64,000 bases of DNA from DSQQ01 sp964443075 (GTDB lineage: Bacteria > Chloroflexota > Anaerolineae > 4572-78 > J111). How positions within the stretch are numbered: position 1 is the first letter of the stretch; each line of letters opens with the position of its first letter. Of this stretch, positions 40,700-49,781 are shown in pieces. The stretch lies in assembly GCA_964443075.1 (NCBI GenBank), contig CAYUCB010000002.1, positions 11,116 to 75,115 of the forward strand. The letters are read 5' to 3'. The position numbers were made by a program, and so were the translations under genes. Under the pieces are notes generated by a model. That model had not been told where the DNA came from. It saw only the letters and a list, made by a program, of their open reading frames with translations, and ran no database searches.

Positions 40700-42043
40700 T
40701 TGAGACAAGCACCTAACAATCAAGGGCCGCGCGGCCATATTATTATCCTGGCGGCCATTCTGGCCGGAGTAGCCCTGGTGGTTTGGTATTTCAGCGCCGT
40801 CACAGTGGCCCCAGCCGCCCCAGAGCCGGCGAGGGTTTTCCCAACAGACACCCCGGCCAAAGTCACCTCTACCCCGCAACCCACTCTCACCCCTCACAAG
40901 AAAACGGCGGACGAGGTGTTTCCCAAACCAAAAACTGCGGCCACCGCAAAACCACGCCCGGCAACCCCCACCGTCACCCCAACGGCTACTCCGGCGGCCA
41001 TCCGTCACCCCCTTAAAGCCGGTGAAACGCTTTGGAGTATTGCCGCCGAGTATGGCGTAGCGGTCGAAGAAATCACCGCTCTTAACCGGGTTGACGATCC
41101 AACAGCGCTGCAAATTGGGCAGGCCCTGGTCATTCCGGTAACGGCCACACCCGCGCCCAGCCCCACCCGTCGAGCCACCCCCAAAGCCACCACGGCCCTG
41201 GATTTTCACCGCATTGAAGCCGGTGATACGCTGCTGGAAATAGCGCTGGCATATGACACCGACGTTGAAGCCCTGCTCACGGTCAACCCCATGGTTGACC
41301 CCACCAACCTGCAAATTGGGCAAAAACTGCTCATCCCCCCCAGCGATGGTTCGCTGCCGGACCCGATTACCTGGGCGCCTACAGCGGTACACGAGGTTGA
41401 GAGCGGCGACACCTTGTTAGACATCGCCTTAACCTACGGCTCCAGCGTGGCGGACATTCTGGAAGCCAACCCGGAACTGGACCCAACCCTGCTGCAAATC
41501 GGTCAGGCGTTGAATGTGCCCCTGACCCAGGCCAAACCCCGCACAGCCGCCAATGTCGCCGGTTCGGGTTCGGCCAAAAAATCACCGCTCGCACCGATTT
41601 TAACCGAGGCCGACTTGTCGGCCTTGAAAAACGGCTCACCCAGCCTGGTGGGGCTGGAAACGGAGATGGCCCAGGCGGTCAACGCGCAGCGAGCCGCCTA
41701 CGACCTGCCGCCCTACGCCATTGATGAGTCATTAACCCTCATGGCCTGGGGTCAGGCCCATGACATGGTCAAACGCGACTATTTTGGACACGTTACTCCC
41801 GAAGGCTATACCCTGCGCGACCGCTTCCAGGCGCAGAGTTTGCCCGTCAATTGGGTGGGCGAAAACATTTATTTGAGCGTCAAACCGGCTAATCAGGCGG
41901 TTGAGGCCACTATTAGCTGGTTTATGGGCGACGCGCCGCACCGGCGCAATCTGCTACATGAAAATTTTAACCGTCTGGGCGTGGGGGTAGCGCAAGGCGA
42001 GTCGGGCTGGTACACCTTTGTACTGGTCTTTGCCGGAGACTAA
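40700..42043 (+). CDS. membrane-anchored LysM-CAP protein (three LysM)
   Basis: 447 residues from TTG 40700, chosen because GGAGG stands 6 bases upstream; upstream GTG and TTG codons lack this. One N-terminal membrane segment (about residues 14-32), a Pro/Thr linker, then three LysM domains (KAGETLWSIAAEYGV, EAGDTLLEIALAYDT, ESGDTLLDIALTYGS), which bind peptidoglycan or chitin-like glycans. The C-terminal CAP/SCP domain has DYFGHVTPEGYTLRDRF, VGENIYLS and PHRRNLLHENFNRLGVGV. The active-site-like His and Glu of CAP proteins are visible. Exported and wall-associated. It is followed at 6 bases by a paralogue. Confidence 0.88.
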   Translation: MRQAPNNQGPRGHIIILAAILAGVALVVWYFSAVTVAPAAPEPARVFPTDTPAKVTSTPQPTLTPHKKTADEVFPKPKTAATAKPRPATPTVTPTATPAAIRHPLKAGETLWSIAAEYGVAVEEITALNRVDDPTALQIGQALVIPVTATPAPSPTRRATPKATTALDFHRIEAGDTLLEIALAYDTDVEALLTVNPMVDPTNLQIGQKLLIPPSDGSLPDPITWAPTAVHEVESGDTLLDIALTYGSSVADILEANPELDPTLLQIGQALNVPLTQAKPRTAANVAGSGSAKKSPLAPILTEADLSALKNGSPSLVGLETEMAQAVNAQRAAYDLPPYAIDESLTLMAWGQAHDMVKRDYFGHVTPEGYTLRDRFQAQSLPVNWVGENIYLSVKPANQAVEATISWFMGDAPHRRNLLHENFNRLGVGVAQGESGWYTFVLVFAGD

Positions 42044-42049
42044 ACCAAT

Positions 42050-43510
42050 TTGTCCAGATGGAAAATTTGGGAATTACTTGAACATCTGCCCGGCTATTGG
42101 TGGGGTTGGTTAGGGCTAACCCTGGTTTTAATCGGGTTGGTGGCCTGGGTGCAGGTTAACATGCTTCAGGTTGCGCCGACCCCCACCGTGCAGATTGTCC
42201 TTCCGCCTACCGCCACCGCTGCCCCCGCTGACGCTGTCACCCCGCTGGCCGATTCACCGGGGATTGCCATTGTGGATATGACGCCCCTGGCCAGCCCAAC
42301 TCTTACCCCCACGCCAACAGCTACGCCAACGCCCACGGCTACCCCCGCGCCGCTGTTTATCTTCCACACCGTTAAACCGGGTGAAACGCTTATCTCCATT
42401 GCCGCCAAGTATACCATCTCCACCGAAGCCCTGCTGGCCGCCAATGACATCCGCGACCCTAACAATCTGGAGCCGGGCACGCATTTGCTCATTCCGCCCC
42501 ATGAGGGGTTGCGCGTGCCGGTGGTACCCCATACCGTGGTCAAGGGCGATACCCTGTTAAGTATTGCCGCTAAATATGGCTCCAGCGTAAAGAAGATTGT
42601 GGCGGCTAACCCCGGCCTCAACCCCGACAAACTGCCGGTGGGCCAAGCTATTGCCGTGCCGGTAATATTTAAGGAGGAAAAACCCATCGCACCGGCGGCA
42701 GAGGGGGGTGAGCCGGTTTATTATACGGTGGTTGAGGGCGATACACCCCTGGGAATTGCCCAGCAGTATAGCATTCCGGTGGAACTGCTGCTGGTGGCTA
42801 ACGAGATTACCGACCCAACCGGGCTGCAAATCGGCCAGCAGTTGGTTATCCCCCCCAGTGAGGGGTTAACCCAGGGCGTGCCGATTATTTTGTACGACAT
42901 GCAACAGGGCGACAGCTTGCTAAAATTAGCCAGCACCTTTGGCTCCAGCGTTAAGGATATTCTGGCGGCCAACCCTAATTTAATTCCCTCGACCCTCAAG
43001 CCGGGCGAAACCGTGGCCATTCCGGTGATTTTCGCCCCGCCCCGGCCTACGCCCGACCCTTCGCAAGTTAACCGGCCCAAGCCGACCCCCATGCCGCCGC
43101 CGCCCAGCCTGGACCAAATGGCCGGACAGATGGTGGCCGGGGTTAATGTCGAGCGGGAAAACGCCGGTTTGCCCCCTTACCAGCTTGACCGGGAGATTGC
43201 CGCTATGGCTCTGGCTCATGCCCAGGATATGGTAGTGCGCGGCTTTTTTGCCCACGTGACCCCGGAGGGGTTAACCCTGCGCGACCGGTTTGACAAGGCC
43301 GATGTTACTGGGATCATAAACGTGGGTGAGGACATTCAACGTAATACCAAACCGGCTCAGGAAACGGTGGCTTTTACCTTGAATTGGTTTATGAACAGCC
43401 GCCCCCACCGGGCCAATATTTTGCACCCTAACCACAATCGCATTGGCGTGGGGGTAGTTGAAGGGCCACCGGGCTGGTATACTTTTGTGTTGGTTTTTGC
43501 GGAGCGGTAA
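42050..43510 (+). CDS. membrane-anchored LysM-CAP protein (four LysM)
   Basis: 486 residues from TTG 42050, six bases after the stop of the paralogue, with GGAG inside the previous gene. One membrane span (about residues 17-36), a TPTPTATPTPTATP linker, then four LysM domains (KPGETLISIAAKYTI, VKGDTLLSIAAKYGS, VEGDTPLGIAQQYSI, QQGDSLLKLASTFGS). The CAP domain (residues 365-486) has GFFAHVTPEGLTLRDRF, VGEDIQ, SRPHRANILHPNHNRIGVGV and WYTFVLVFAE. It arose by tandem duplication with gain of one LysM. Role probably in envelope binding or remodelling; CAP chemistry in bacteria is not well defined. Confidence 0.88.
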   Translation: MSRWKIWELLEHLPGYWWGWLGLTLVLIGLVAWVQVNMLQVAPTPTVQIVLPPTATAAPADAVTPLADSPGIAIVDMTPLASPTLTPTPTATPTPTATPAPLFIFHTVKPGETLISIAAKYTISTEALLAANDIRDPNNLEPGTHLLIPPHEGLRVPVVPHTVVKGDTLLSIAAKYGSSVKKIVAANPGLNPDKLPVGQAIAVPVIFKEEKPIAPAAEGGEPVYYTVVEGDTPLGIAQQYSIPVELLLVANEITDPTGLQIGQQLVIPPSEGLTQGVPIILYDMQQGDSLLKLASTFGSSVKDILAANPNLIPSTLKPGETVAIPVIFAPPRPTPDPSQVNRPKPTPMPPPPSLDQMAGQMVAGVNVERENAGLPPYQLDREIAAMALAHAQDMVVRGFFAHVTPEGLTLRDRFDKADVTGIINVGEDIQRNTKPAQETVAFTLNWFMNSRPHRANILHPNHNRIGVGVVEGPPGWYTFVLVFAER

Positions 43511-43528
43511 ATCAGTATAAAATCAAAA

Positions 43529-43560
43529 GCCGGACTCGTTAAAGTCCGGCTTAATCTTTA
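43529..43560 (+). terminator. Rho-independent terminator of the LysM-CAP pair
   Basis: GCCGGACT (43529-43536) and AGTCCGGC (43543-43550) form an 8-bp stem with a 6-base loop, followed by TTAATCTTTA. Confidence 0.75.
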
Positions 43561-43680
43561 ATGCGCAAAAACCTACAAAACCTAGCCTTAATCCTAATTA
43601 TCACCATTGCATGGTTCAGCAGCGTTTACTTTGCCATAACCGCCCTGTTACCTGATCTGGCCCTGGCCGGCCTTTGGTAA
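43561..43680 (+). CDS. possible 39-residue membrane peptide
   Basis: From ATG 43561 to TAA 43678-43680. The peptide is one hydrophobic helix (LALILIITIAWFSSVYFAIT) with a basic N-terminus (MRKNLQN). No ribosome binding site is seen, as the start is in the tail of the terminator. It could be a small membrane protein or chance. Confidence 0.3.
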   Translation: MRKNLQNLALILIITIAWFSSVYFAITALLPDLALAGLW

Positions 43681-43681
43681 A

Positions 43682-43837
43682 TCAACCCGGCCCATACTGC
43701 CAAACCAATACCCCTACCGCCCCGGCAATAACCACTAAAGACCAGAAAAGACGCTGCCGCCGATCCTGCTCACCCTTCGAGCGCACCAACTCACCCAACT
43801 GAGTTAAAAATTGCGTAGGAACTTTCAAAACTTTCAT
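43682..43837 (-). CDS. small membrane protein
   Basis: 51 residues from ATG 43837, with GAGGGG somewhat far upstream. A charged amphipathic N-terminus (LTQLGELVRSKGEQDRRQRL) is followed by a single membrane span (FWSLVVIAGAVGVLVWQY). No family recognised. It ends 1 base from the convergent candidate at 43561-43680, so at most one of the two overlapping transcripts may be real. Confidence 0.4.
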   Translation of the reverse strand: MKVLKVPTQFLTQLGELVRSKGEQDRRQRLFWSLVVIAGAVGVLVWQYGPG

Positions 43838-43952
43838 ACTCTGAATATAACCCCTCACCCAGAGCCAAGTCAAACTCATTTTATTGTTTCCGGCTGTATC
43901 CAGGCTTGCAATTTTGCCAGTGAAAAACTGTAGTTTCACTCCTTATGTTTGG

Positions 43953-45995
43953 TTATTTCGTCCAGCTAAGGCGCTCTTCGGCCCAACCGCGGCTGGCGTA
44001 GGTATCCGTGCCCACAGAACCATCGGGAGAGCCTTCCATCGTAAAGAGTTGACGCTGACCGTCGCCGCTGGGGGTCATGGCCCAGACGGCCCAGGGGCCG
44101 CCGCGATTGCTGACAAAGGCAATCGCGTTGCCATCAGGCGACCAGGTGGGCAGGCCGTCATTCGCCGGGTCTTCGGTTAACCGTTCCATGTCAGAGCCAT
44201 CAACATTGGCAATATAAACATCCCAGTTGCCATCACGCTTAGACATAAAAACAACCCGCTTGCCATCGGGCGACAGCGCCGGAGCGGTATCTTCATCAGC
44301 GTTGGTGATGGTTTGAATATTTTCCATCTTGTCGTTAGAAAGACGCAGACCAAAAGCCGTATTGCCCCAGCCTTTAAATACAAGCTGACCGTTAGCCCCA
44401 ACGGTGGGATATTCGCCCTCGTTCATCAAAACAGCCTCGCCCAGTTCGGTAGAGCCATCAGTTTTGTATAATTGCGATTGGCGCGTGCCGGAACGCCGGC
44501 TTAAGAAAATCACGCTGGCCCCATCGGCCCCCCAAGTGGGCAACTGGTCTTCGATGAAGTTGGAAATAAGAAAGCCGTTGGCCCCGCTCACATCCATGGT
44601 TACCAGGCCCCGCGAGTCACCCTTCCAGGAGTGGAAGGCAATGCGCGAACCATCGGCGTTAAAGGCGGGCTGGCTGGCTCCGCCTCGATAGAATTTAGTC
44701 CCCGAGCCATCAGCCTGACCAAAGTAAAGGTCGTAGTCGTTGCCGTTAAAGGTGGCGTAAGCAATGGTGCCCACCAGGGCCGATTTAGGCACCACTTGCG
44801 GCGCGGGAATTAGCGGTGGGCGGGTGGGGGTAGGGCTGGGTTCCGGGCTGGGAGTGGCGCTGGCGGCTACCGCTACCGGCGTGTCTTCGGCCAGAGGGGT
44901 GCCCAGAGCCAGAGATAGCTCACGCCCGGCGTCAATTGAATCTAAGCGGATGGTGGTCACAGCCACATTCTGCGGCGCGAATATCAGAGCCACATTATAC
45001 TTTTCGGGTTTTAGTTCAAACAGCAGGCTTTGCGGGACGCTCCCGCCGGGGGTTAGGGTGAGATCGTTATAGCGGTCAATCGCTCCCAACCGTTTAAGGC
45101 CCTCAGGGCTGGTGGTGCTGCCGGCTTCTTTAAATTTTTCACCATCAGCCCCCAGCAAACCAAAATCGCTCACCGAGGTGATAAAGTTGGCGTTACCCAC
45201 GTTAGAAACTCTTACTTTAACCAGCAGCAGGGCTTTATCGGTGCTGGGGAGAGCGCCCAACATAATCGGCTGCACTTCTGAAGAGACAATTTCAACCACG
45301 GGAATAGCCAACTGCGGGCCGCTGGGGGTAGGGGTATTGGTAGGGCCGCCGCTGGGGGTTTGCTGGCCCAGGCTGTTGCCGGTAGCGCCCGGCACGGGTT
45401 GGCCCTGCACCACTTCGGCGGTAGCCGTCGCCGCCGGTTGAGAACCGCCAAACACCAGAAACGCGCCCAAGCCCAGCAGCAGTAACAACACAATCACCCC
45501 GCCAATAATCCAGGGGGTCATGTTTGTTTGAGGGCCTTCGGGCGCAGCGGCCGCCGCGGGGGCAGCAGCAGCGGCTACCGCCGGGGCAGAAGTGGCCGCC
45601 GCCGATTCTCGCTGGGTGGCGGTCATGGCTACGGTTGATTGAGAGGAGGCCGCTTTTTCCCAAAACAGGCGGGTTTCGGCCATTTGGATAATGGTTCCGG
45701 GGGGTAGTTCGGTCCAGATATCGGCTTCTAAGCGACTGCCGCCAACCAGCGTGCCGTTGGCGCTGTGCAAATCTTTAACCTCTACCCCGGCGGCCGTCCG
45801 GCGCAGTTCGGCATGATAACGCGACGCGCGCGGATCAGTCAAAACTACATCGTTATCCAGTTCGCGGCCCAACCGCAAGGCCGTGCCCTCCTCCGGGGGC
45901 AGAGGGAATTTGTCGGATTGACCATTAGGATGACGTACCACCAGGTGGTCAACAAAATAGTCATCCTCGCGCTGTTTTTGCAAATCGTCAGACAT
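43953..45995 (-). CDS. FHA domain / TolB beta-propeller membrane protein
   Basis: 680 residues from ATG 45995 with GAGGAAAC upstream. Cytoplasmic FHA domain at residues 20-115: LRLGRELDNDVVLTDPRASRY and VKDLHSANGTLVGG, with the Ser, Arg and Asn of the phosphothreonine site. Ala-rich linker, one membrane span near 165-187, then a Thr/Pro linker and an extracytoplasmic part: a DUF4352-like Ig sandwich (residues 225-360) and a TolB/WD40-like propeller with repeats such as APALSPDGKRVVFMSKRDGN and PTWSPDGNAIAFVSNRGGPW. It would link phospho-signalling inside to binding outside. Single gene. Confidence 0.88.
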   Translation of the reverse strand: MSDDLQKQREDDYFVDHLVVRHPNGQSDKFPLPPEEGTALRLGRELDNDVVLTDPRASRYHAELRRTAAGVEVKDLHSANGTLVGGSRLEADIWTELPPGTIIQMAETRLFWEKAASSQSTVAMTATQRESAAATSAPAVAAAAAPAAAAAPEGPQTNMTPWIIGGVIVLLLLLGLGAFLVFGGSQPAATATAEVVQGQPVPGATGNSLGQQTPSGGPTNTPTPSGPQLAIPVVEIVSSEVQPIMLGALPSTDKALLLVKVRVSNVGNANFITSVSDFGLLGADGEKFKEAGSTTSPEGLKRLGAIDRYNDLTLTPGGSVPQSLLFELKPEKYNVALIFAPQNVAVTTIRLDSIDAGRELSLALGTPLAEDTPVAVAASATPSPEPSPTPTRPPLIPAPQVVPKSALVGTIAYATFNGNDYDLYFGQADGSGTKFYRGGASQPAFNADGSRIAFHSWKGDSRGLVTMDVSGANGFLISNFIEDQLPTWGADGASVIFLSRRSGTRQSQLYKTDGSTELGEAVLMNEGEYPTVGANGQLVFKGWGNTAFGLRLSNDKMENIQTITNADEDTAPALSPDGKRVVFMSKRDGNWDVYIANVDGSDMERLTEDPANDGLPTWSPDGNAIAFVSNRGGPWAVWAMTPSGDGQRQLFTMEGSPDGSVGTDTYASRGWAEERLSWTK

Positions 45996-46162
45996 GATAG
46001 TTTCCTCGCACAAAAGTTAAAATAGATGTGTCAGGCATAGGCCCGGTTCCCATAACAGACCTATTTTTGAAAAGCCTTGTCTTTAACAGAGCAGATGGTA
46101 AGGGATTTTTTAAAATGTGGCAAACTCGTGGGGGGTAATCTGGTATAGCTGTTTTGAGAGGA

Positions 46163-47242
46163 TTATGATGAAACAACGGTTGAAATCACCCGCGCCAGGG
46201 TGGGGGGATGCAGCACCATATTGGCATACGAGGCGTTGGCCATGGGGCAGCTACATTCGCCCTGGGCAATACTGCGGCGCAGGGCGGCCATGGTTTGGCT
46301 TTGCCAGATGGGGCGCAGGTTGTAGTTGTGCTGGCGCAGGTTGCCCACGCCCTCGGCGCGGATACAGCAGCTCCACAGGTCGCCGTTGGGGGCAATCTGA
46401 CAACTGGCCCAACCAGCGTAACAAGGGATAACCTGGCGCTGTTCATACAGGATGCGTTTGGCAAGCTGGTAATATTCGGCTCGGAAGGCCTGGGTGATTT
46501 TGGCAAAACCTTTCACCGGGCGTTCCCTGGCTTTTTGGCTGAGAAAATCGGCTACGGGGCCATATTTTTCAACCAGGGGGGTAATGTCCCAATCAATGGT
46601 ATCTAGTTCAACCCGTTCTTCGGCAATTTCGGTAATGTAACTATCAGGTTCTAACTCGGCCAGACCGGTGTAAATTTCAAAAAAGCGGTCAATATTGAAG
46701 TTGGAGATGACAGTATGGTTGGTTAGTACCAGGTTTTTGTGCTGTTTTTGCAGGGCTTTGAGTTCGGCCCAGGTTTTCATGGCCTTAGCCCAGTTACCGG
46801 GCACCATACGAATTTCATCATGACGCTGACCGACTTCATCCAGCGACAGATTGATGCCAATATTGGCTTTGGGCGCGCCGACGCACAGCCGGTCAACCTG
46901 TTCTAAAATCTGGCGGGTGAGGATGCCGTTGGTGGGGATGGTGATAACGGAGGGGCGGCAGTGCCGGTAGGCCGAGAGGGCCATGTCGGCCGTATCTTTG
47001 CGCATAAATGGTTCGCCGCCGGTAAAGGTAAAGTAAAGCGGCCCGCGCCCGATGTTGGCAAAGGTTTTATCCCATTCTTCCAGGGTCATATCATCGTTAG
47101 GTTTGCGCCACACATCGCAGGTTTTGCACTTGCTGTTGCAGCGGTAACTGACGCTGATAACAATGGAGAAAGGCATCATAGTGGGCCAGCCAAAATGGCG
47201 ATAAGCCCAATAAAGGGGCAGCTTGGGGAGTAAGGTAAACAT
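46163..47242 (-). CDS. radical SAM protein with SPASM-like C-terminus
   Basis: 359 residues from ATG 47242. The [4Fe-4S]-SAM motif is CNSKCKTC in ISVSYRCNSKCKTCDVW (near residue 38), followed by FTFTGGEPFMRKD and TIPTNGILT. C-terminal cysteines in VIPCYAGWASCQIAPNGDLW, SCC and GECSCPM form an auxiliary-cluster (SPASM/Twitch) region. Such enzymes modify peptides or small molecules, or mature other enzymes. Last gene of the twelve-gene minus-strand block, 22 bases after the ScpB-like gene. Confidence 0.88.
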   Translation of the reverse strand: MFTLLPKLPLYWAYRHFGWPTMMPFSIVISVSYRCNSKCKTCDVWRKPNDDMTLEEWDKTFANIGRGPLYFTFTGGEPFMRKDTADMALSAYRHCRPSVITIPTNGILTRQILEQVDRLCVGAPKANIGINLSLDEVGQRHDEIRMVPGNWAKAMKTWAELKALQKQHKNLVLTNHTVISNFNIDRFFEIYTGLAELEPDSYITEIAEERVELDTIDWDITPLVEKYGPVADFLSQKARERPVKGFAKITQAFRAEYYQLAKRILYEQRQVIPCYAGWASCQIAPNGDLWSCCIRAEGVGNLRQHNYNLRPIWQSQTMAALRRSIAQGECSCPMANASYANMVLHPPTLARVISTVVSS

Positions 47243-47264
47243 AACAGGTCAAATGTAATCGGGG

Positions 47265-48047
47265 CTATTTACCGGGAAAATTCGGTTTGCGTTTTTCAAA
47301 GAAGGCGCGGAGACCTTCTTTATAATCCTCGCTGTCATACACTGCTCGCCGGAGGGCTTGAACCCGCTCAAAAGCTTCGGGGTTAAGCGGGGCAGCTTCG
47401 CGCAACACTCTGAGTTGTTCTTTAAGCACCGAAACAACCAGGGGGGAATTTTCGGATATTTGGTTGGCTAACTGATAGGTGACATCTTCTAACGCTTCCA
47501 GGGGGACGACGCGGTTGACAATACCGGCTTCATAGGCCCGTTGGGCGGAAATAGATTGGCCGGTAAAGAGCGCCTCTTTGATTAAGAGCAGGTGGGTGGT
47601 GCGCATGAAGTTAAGTACCCCCGATAAGTTATAGGGCACGCCTAGCTTGGCCGGAGTAATAGTAAAGGTTGAGGCCTCACTTGCCACCACCAAATCGCAG
47701 CTTATCACCATTTCGCACGCGCCGCCCCAAACGCTGCCTTCAATCATAGCGATAACGGGGTGGGGATGCTCGTGGATAGCGCGAATAACCTGGCGTAAGG
47801 GGTCGGTATAGGTTAGAGGGTCGCGTCCGCCCTTTTGGGGCAATTCGTTCACATCGTGTCCGGCCGACCAGACTTTTTGGCCTTTGGCCGCCCGCAAAAT
47901 TACCACCCGAACATCCAGCGAGGCCATTGCCGTTAGGGTGTTGGTAATTTCATTAATCAAATCTGAACTGAGGGCGTTACGTCTTTGAGGGTTATTTAAG
48001 GTGATAACCCCAATTGAATCAGAAACAGACGTAAGGACGAGTGGCAT
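47265..48047 (-). CDS. scpB: methylmalonyl-CoA decarboxylase (ScpB-like, crotonase family)
   Basis: 260 residues from ATG 48047. A crotonase-fold protein with strong resemblance to E. coli ScpB over its full length: SAGHDVNELPQKGGRDPLTY (near residue 61), MIEGSVWGGACEMVISCDLV (near 102), AKLGVPYNLSGVLNFMR and the C-terminal RRAVYDSEDYKEGLRAFFEK and RKPNFPG. ScpB converts methylmalonyl-CoA to propionyl-CoA and CO2. Its place, 3 bases after one radical SAM gene and 22 before another, suggests a link of the block to methylmalonyl or propionyl metabolism. Confidence 0.88.
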   Translation of the reverse strand: MPLVLTSVSDSIGVITLNNPQRRNALSSDLINEITNTLTAMASLDVRVVILRAAKGQKVWSAGHDVNELPQKGGRDPLTYTDPLRQVIRAIHEHPHPVIAMIEGSVWGGACEMVISCDLVVASEASTFTITPAKLGVPYNLSGVLNFMRTTHLLLIKEALFTGQSISAQRAYEAGIVNRVVPLEALEDVTYQLANQISENSPLVVSVLKEQLRVLREAAPLNPEAFERVQALRRAVYDSEDYKEGLRAFFEKRKPNFPGK

Positions 48048-48050
48048 ATT

Positions 48051-49562
48051 TTATACCACCGCTTTCTGCCGCTCACCCATCCCCAGGAGCATGCTGGCGG
48101 CGGTTTTAACATAGTAGGGCAAACGCTGCCAGGTATCTTTACGGGTGGCAATGCGGGCGATACGTTTGGGGCGCAGATAAAAGCGGCGATGGGCTTCGTG
48201 CCATTTGCGCTCAACTGTTTCTTTATCCAGGTCGCCAAAAACAAAGTGAGCTTTGTCATCTTGAATGGCAATCTGCGACCAATCCATTTGGTCTGAAAAA
48301 ACATCGCCGTGCTGTTTGAGTGTTTCCCACATTTCGGTGCCGGGAAAAGGCGCGGCCATCATAAAATGGGCCAGGTCCGGGTCCAATTGCAGCGCCAGTT
48401 GGATGGTCTTTTCCATTGACTCCTCGGTTTCGCCGGGCATGCCAAAAATGAAAAAACCCATAGTTTGCAGTTTGGCCGCCTTTGACCATTTAAATGCCTG
48501 GCGCACCATCTCGACCGTTTGCCCTTTTTTAATCACGTGGCGCAGCATCCAATCATCGCCATTTTCTACGCCAAAGCCGACCCGCTTACAGCCGGCCTGC
48601 TTCATCAACTGAAACAACTCGGCATCGGTATTGTTAACCTTCATGCCGTGAATCGTCACCCAGGGCACGTGGTTGAGATTGGCTTTAATCAGCGCCCGAC
48701 ATAATTCTTTGGCCCGGTTCTTGTCCAGGTTCCAGATGTCGTCGGTGATGCCGATTTCGGTGGCCCCCAGTTCTTTCACCAGCCATTCCCACTCGGCAAT
48801 CACGTTCTCTACGCTGCGACCGCGCCAGGTATCGCCGGTGATGGGTTTGGAACAATAGGTGCATTTGTACGGACACCCCCGCGAGGTGACAATGGTGTAA
48901 GCGCGGGCGTTCATATCCAGGCCATCGGTGAGCGGGTTAAGGTTGGTGTAGCGGTCAATCTTAAACAGGGGAAAAGCGGGAAAAGGAATGGCGTCCACAT
49001 CATCAGGCAGAGGCCGGTCCAGGTTGTGCTGAATTTTACCCTCAAGGTTGCGCCAGGAGAGGCCGAGGATGCGGCCCCAACCGGCTTCGGGGTTGAACAG
49101 GCGAGGAGAAAATTGTGAATTGTGAATGGTGAATGGTGAATTGTGAGCTTGGTCATTCACCATTGACAATTCTTTTTCCAGCGCCCGCATAATTTCGATG
49201 ATGGTGTATTCCCCTTCGCCGCGCACCACCAGATCAACCTGGGGTTTTTGCATGGATTCGTGCGGCATCAGGGTTAAGTGCGGCCCACCCAGGATGGTGA
49301 GGGCGCCGCGCTGTTTGGCAATGGTCGCCGCTTCCCAGGCTTGGGTAATCAGGGGGGTGGGAGCAGACAGGCAAACAATATCATACGGGTCGCGGGCCAG
49401 CCGTTCATCCAGCGACTCTACCTCGGCTTCGACGGAGGCGTCCCAGATATCGCACTCGTAACCGTGCGCCAACAGCGAACCGGCCAAATAACCCAGGCCC
49501 ATATGCACGTGTTTACGGCTGTTCCAAACCTCGGATTCGGGGCTGGCAAGTAAAACTCTCAA
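48051..49562 (-). CDS. B12-binding radical SAM protein (with in-frame repeat insert)
   Basis: 503 residues from TTG 49562, with GGAGG 6 bases upstream. N-terminal cobalamin-binding-like domain (YLAGSLLAHGYECDIWDASV, ILGGPHLTLMPHES). Residues about 131-151 (SMVNDQAHNSPFTIHNSQF) are encoded by a palindromic filler repeat. Radical SAM core with TSRGCPYKCTYCSKPI near residue 228 (CPYKCTYC), GVENGDDWMLRHVIKKGQT, and IFGMPGETEESMEKTI. C-terminal tail of the methylase-like type. Closely related to the genes at 50761 and less so to 53437. Reaction unknown. Confidence 0.88.
   Translation of the reverse strand: MRVLLASPESEVWNSRKHVHMGLGYLAGSLLAHGYECDIWDASVEAEVESLDERLARDPYDIVCLSAPTPLITQAWEAATIAKQRGALTILGGPHLTLMPHESMQKPQVDLVVRGEGEYTIIEIMRALEKELSMVNDQAHNSPFTIHNSQFSPRLFNPEAGWGRILGLSWRNLEGKIQHNLDRPLPDDVDAIPFPAFPLFKIDRYTNLNPLTDGLDMNARAYTIVTSRGCPYKCTYCSKPITGDTWRGRSVENVIAEWEWLVKELGATEIGITDDIWNLDKNRAKELCRALIKANLNHVPWVTIHGMKVNNTDAELFQLMKQAGCKRVGFGVENGDDWMLRHVIKKGQTVEMVRQAFKWSKAAKLQTMGFFIFGMPGETEESMEKTIQLALQLDPDLAHFMMAAPFPGTEMWETLKQHGDVFSDQMDWSQIAIQDDKAHFVFGDLDKETVERKWHEAHRRFYLRPKRIARIATRKDTWQRLPYYVKTAASMLLGMGERQKAVV
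49110..49171. repeat. in-frame palindromic filler repeat inside the radical SAM gene
   Basis: AATTGTGAATTGTGAATGG (from 49110) and its inverse CATTCACCATTGACAATTC (49153-49171) flank AGCTTGG. The block consists of short GTGAATGGTGAAT units and is translated in frame on the minus strand. Confidence 0.75.
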
Positions 49563-49580
49563 AGTAATCCTCCAATTTTG

Positions 49581-49781
49581 TCAAACATCATTACGCGGTA
49601 ATGAGGGAATATCAAGGTCACGACAAATTTTGCTCGCAAGTACATCCGAGATTTCGCTATGCCGTGGCACGGTTGAGGTTCTACGATTGGCCGGATTCCA
49701 GTAAACCGAATGTTTGCCGCCCTCACGTAATAACTCGCAACCACAGTGGTTGAGATGTTTTAATAAAGCCCGTCGCTTCAT
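49581..49781 (-). CDS. hicA: HicA-like mRNA interferase toxin
   Basis: 66 residues from ATG 49781, overlapping the antitoxin stop by one base (TGATG). MKRRALLKHLNHCGCELLRE then GGKHSVYWNP with the catalytic His and ISDVLASKICRDLDI helix: a typical short HicA. With the HicB gene upstream it forms an intact pair inside the radical SAM block. Confidence 0.85.
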   Translation of the reverse strand: MKRRALLKHLNHCGCELLREGGKHSVYWNPANRRTSTVPRHSEISDVLASKICRDLDIPSLPRNDV

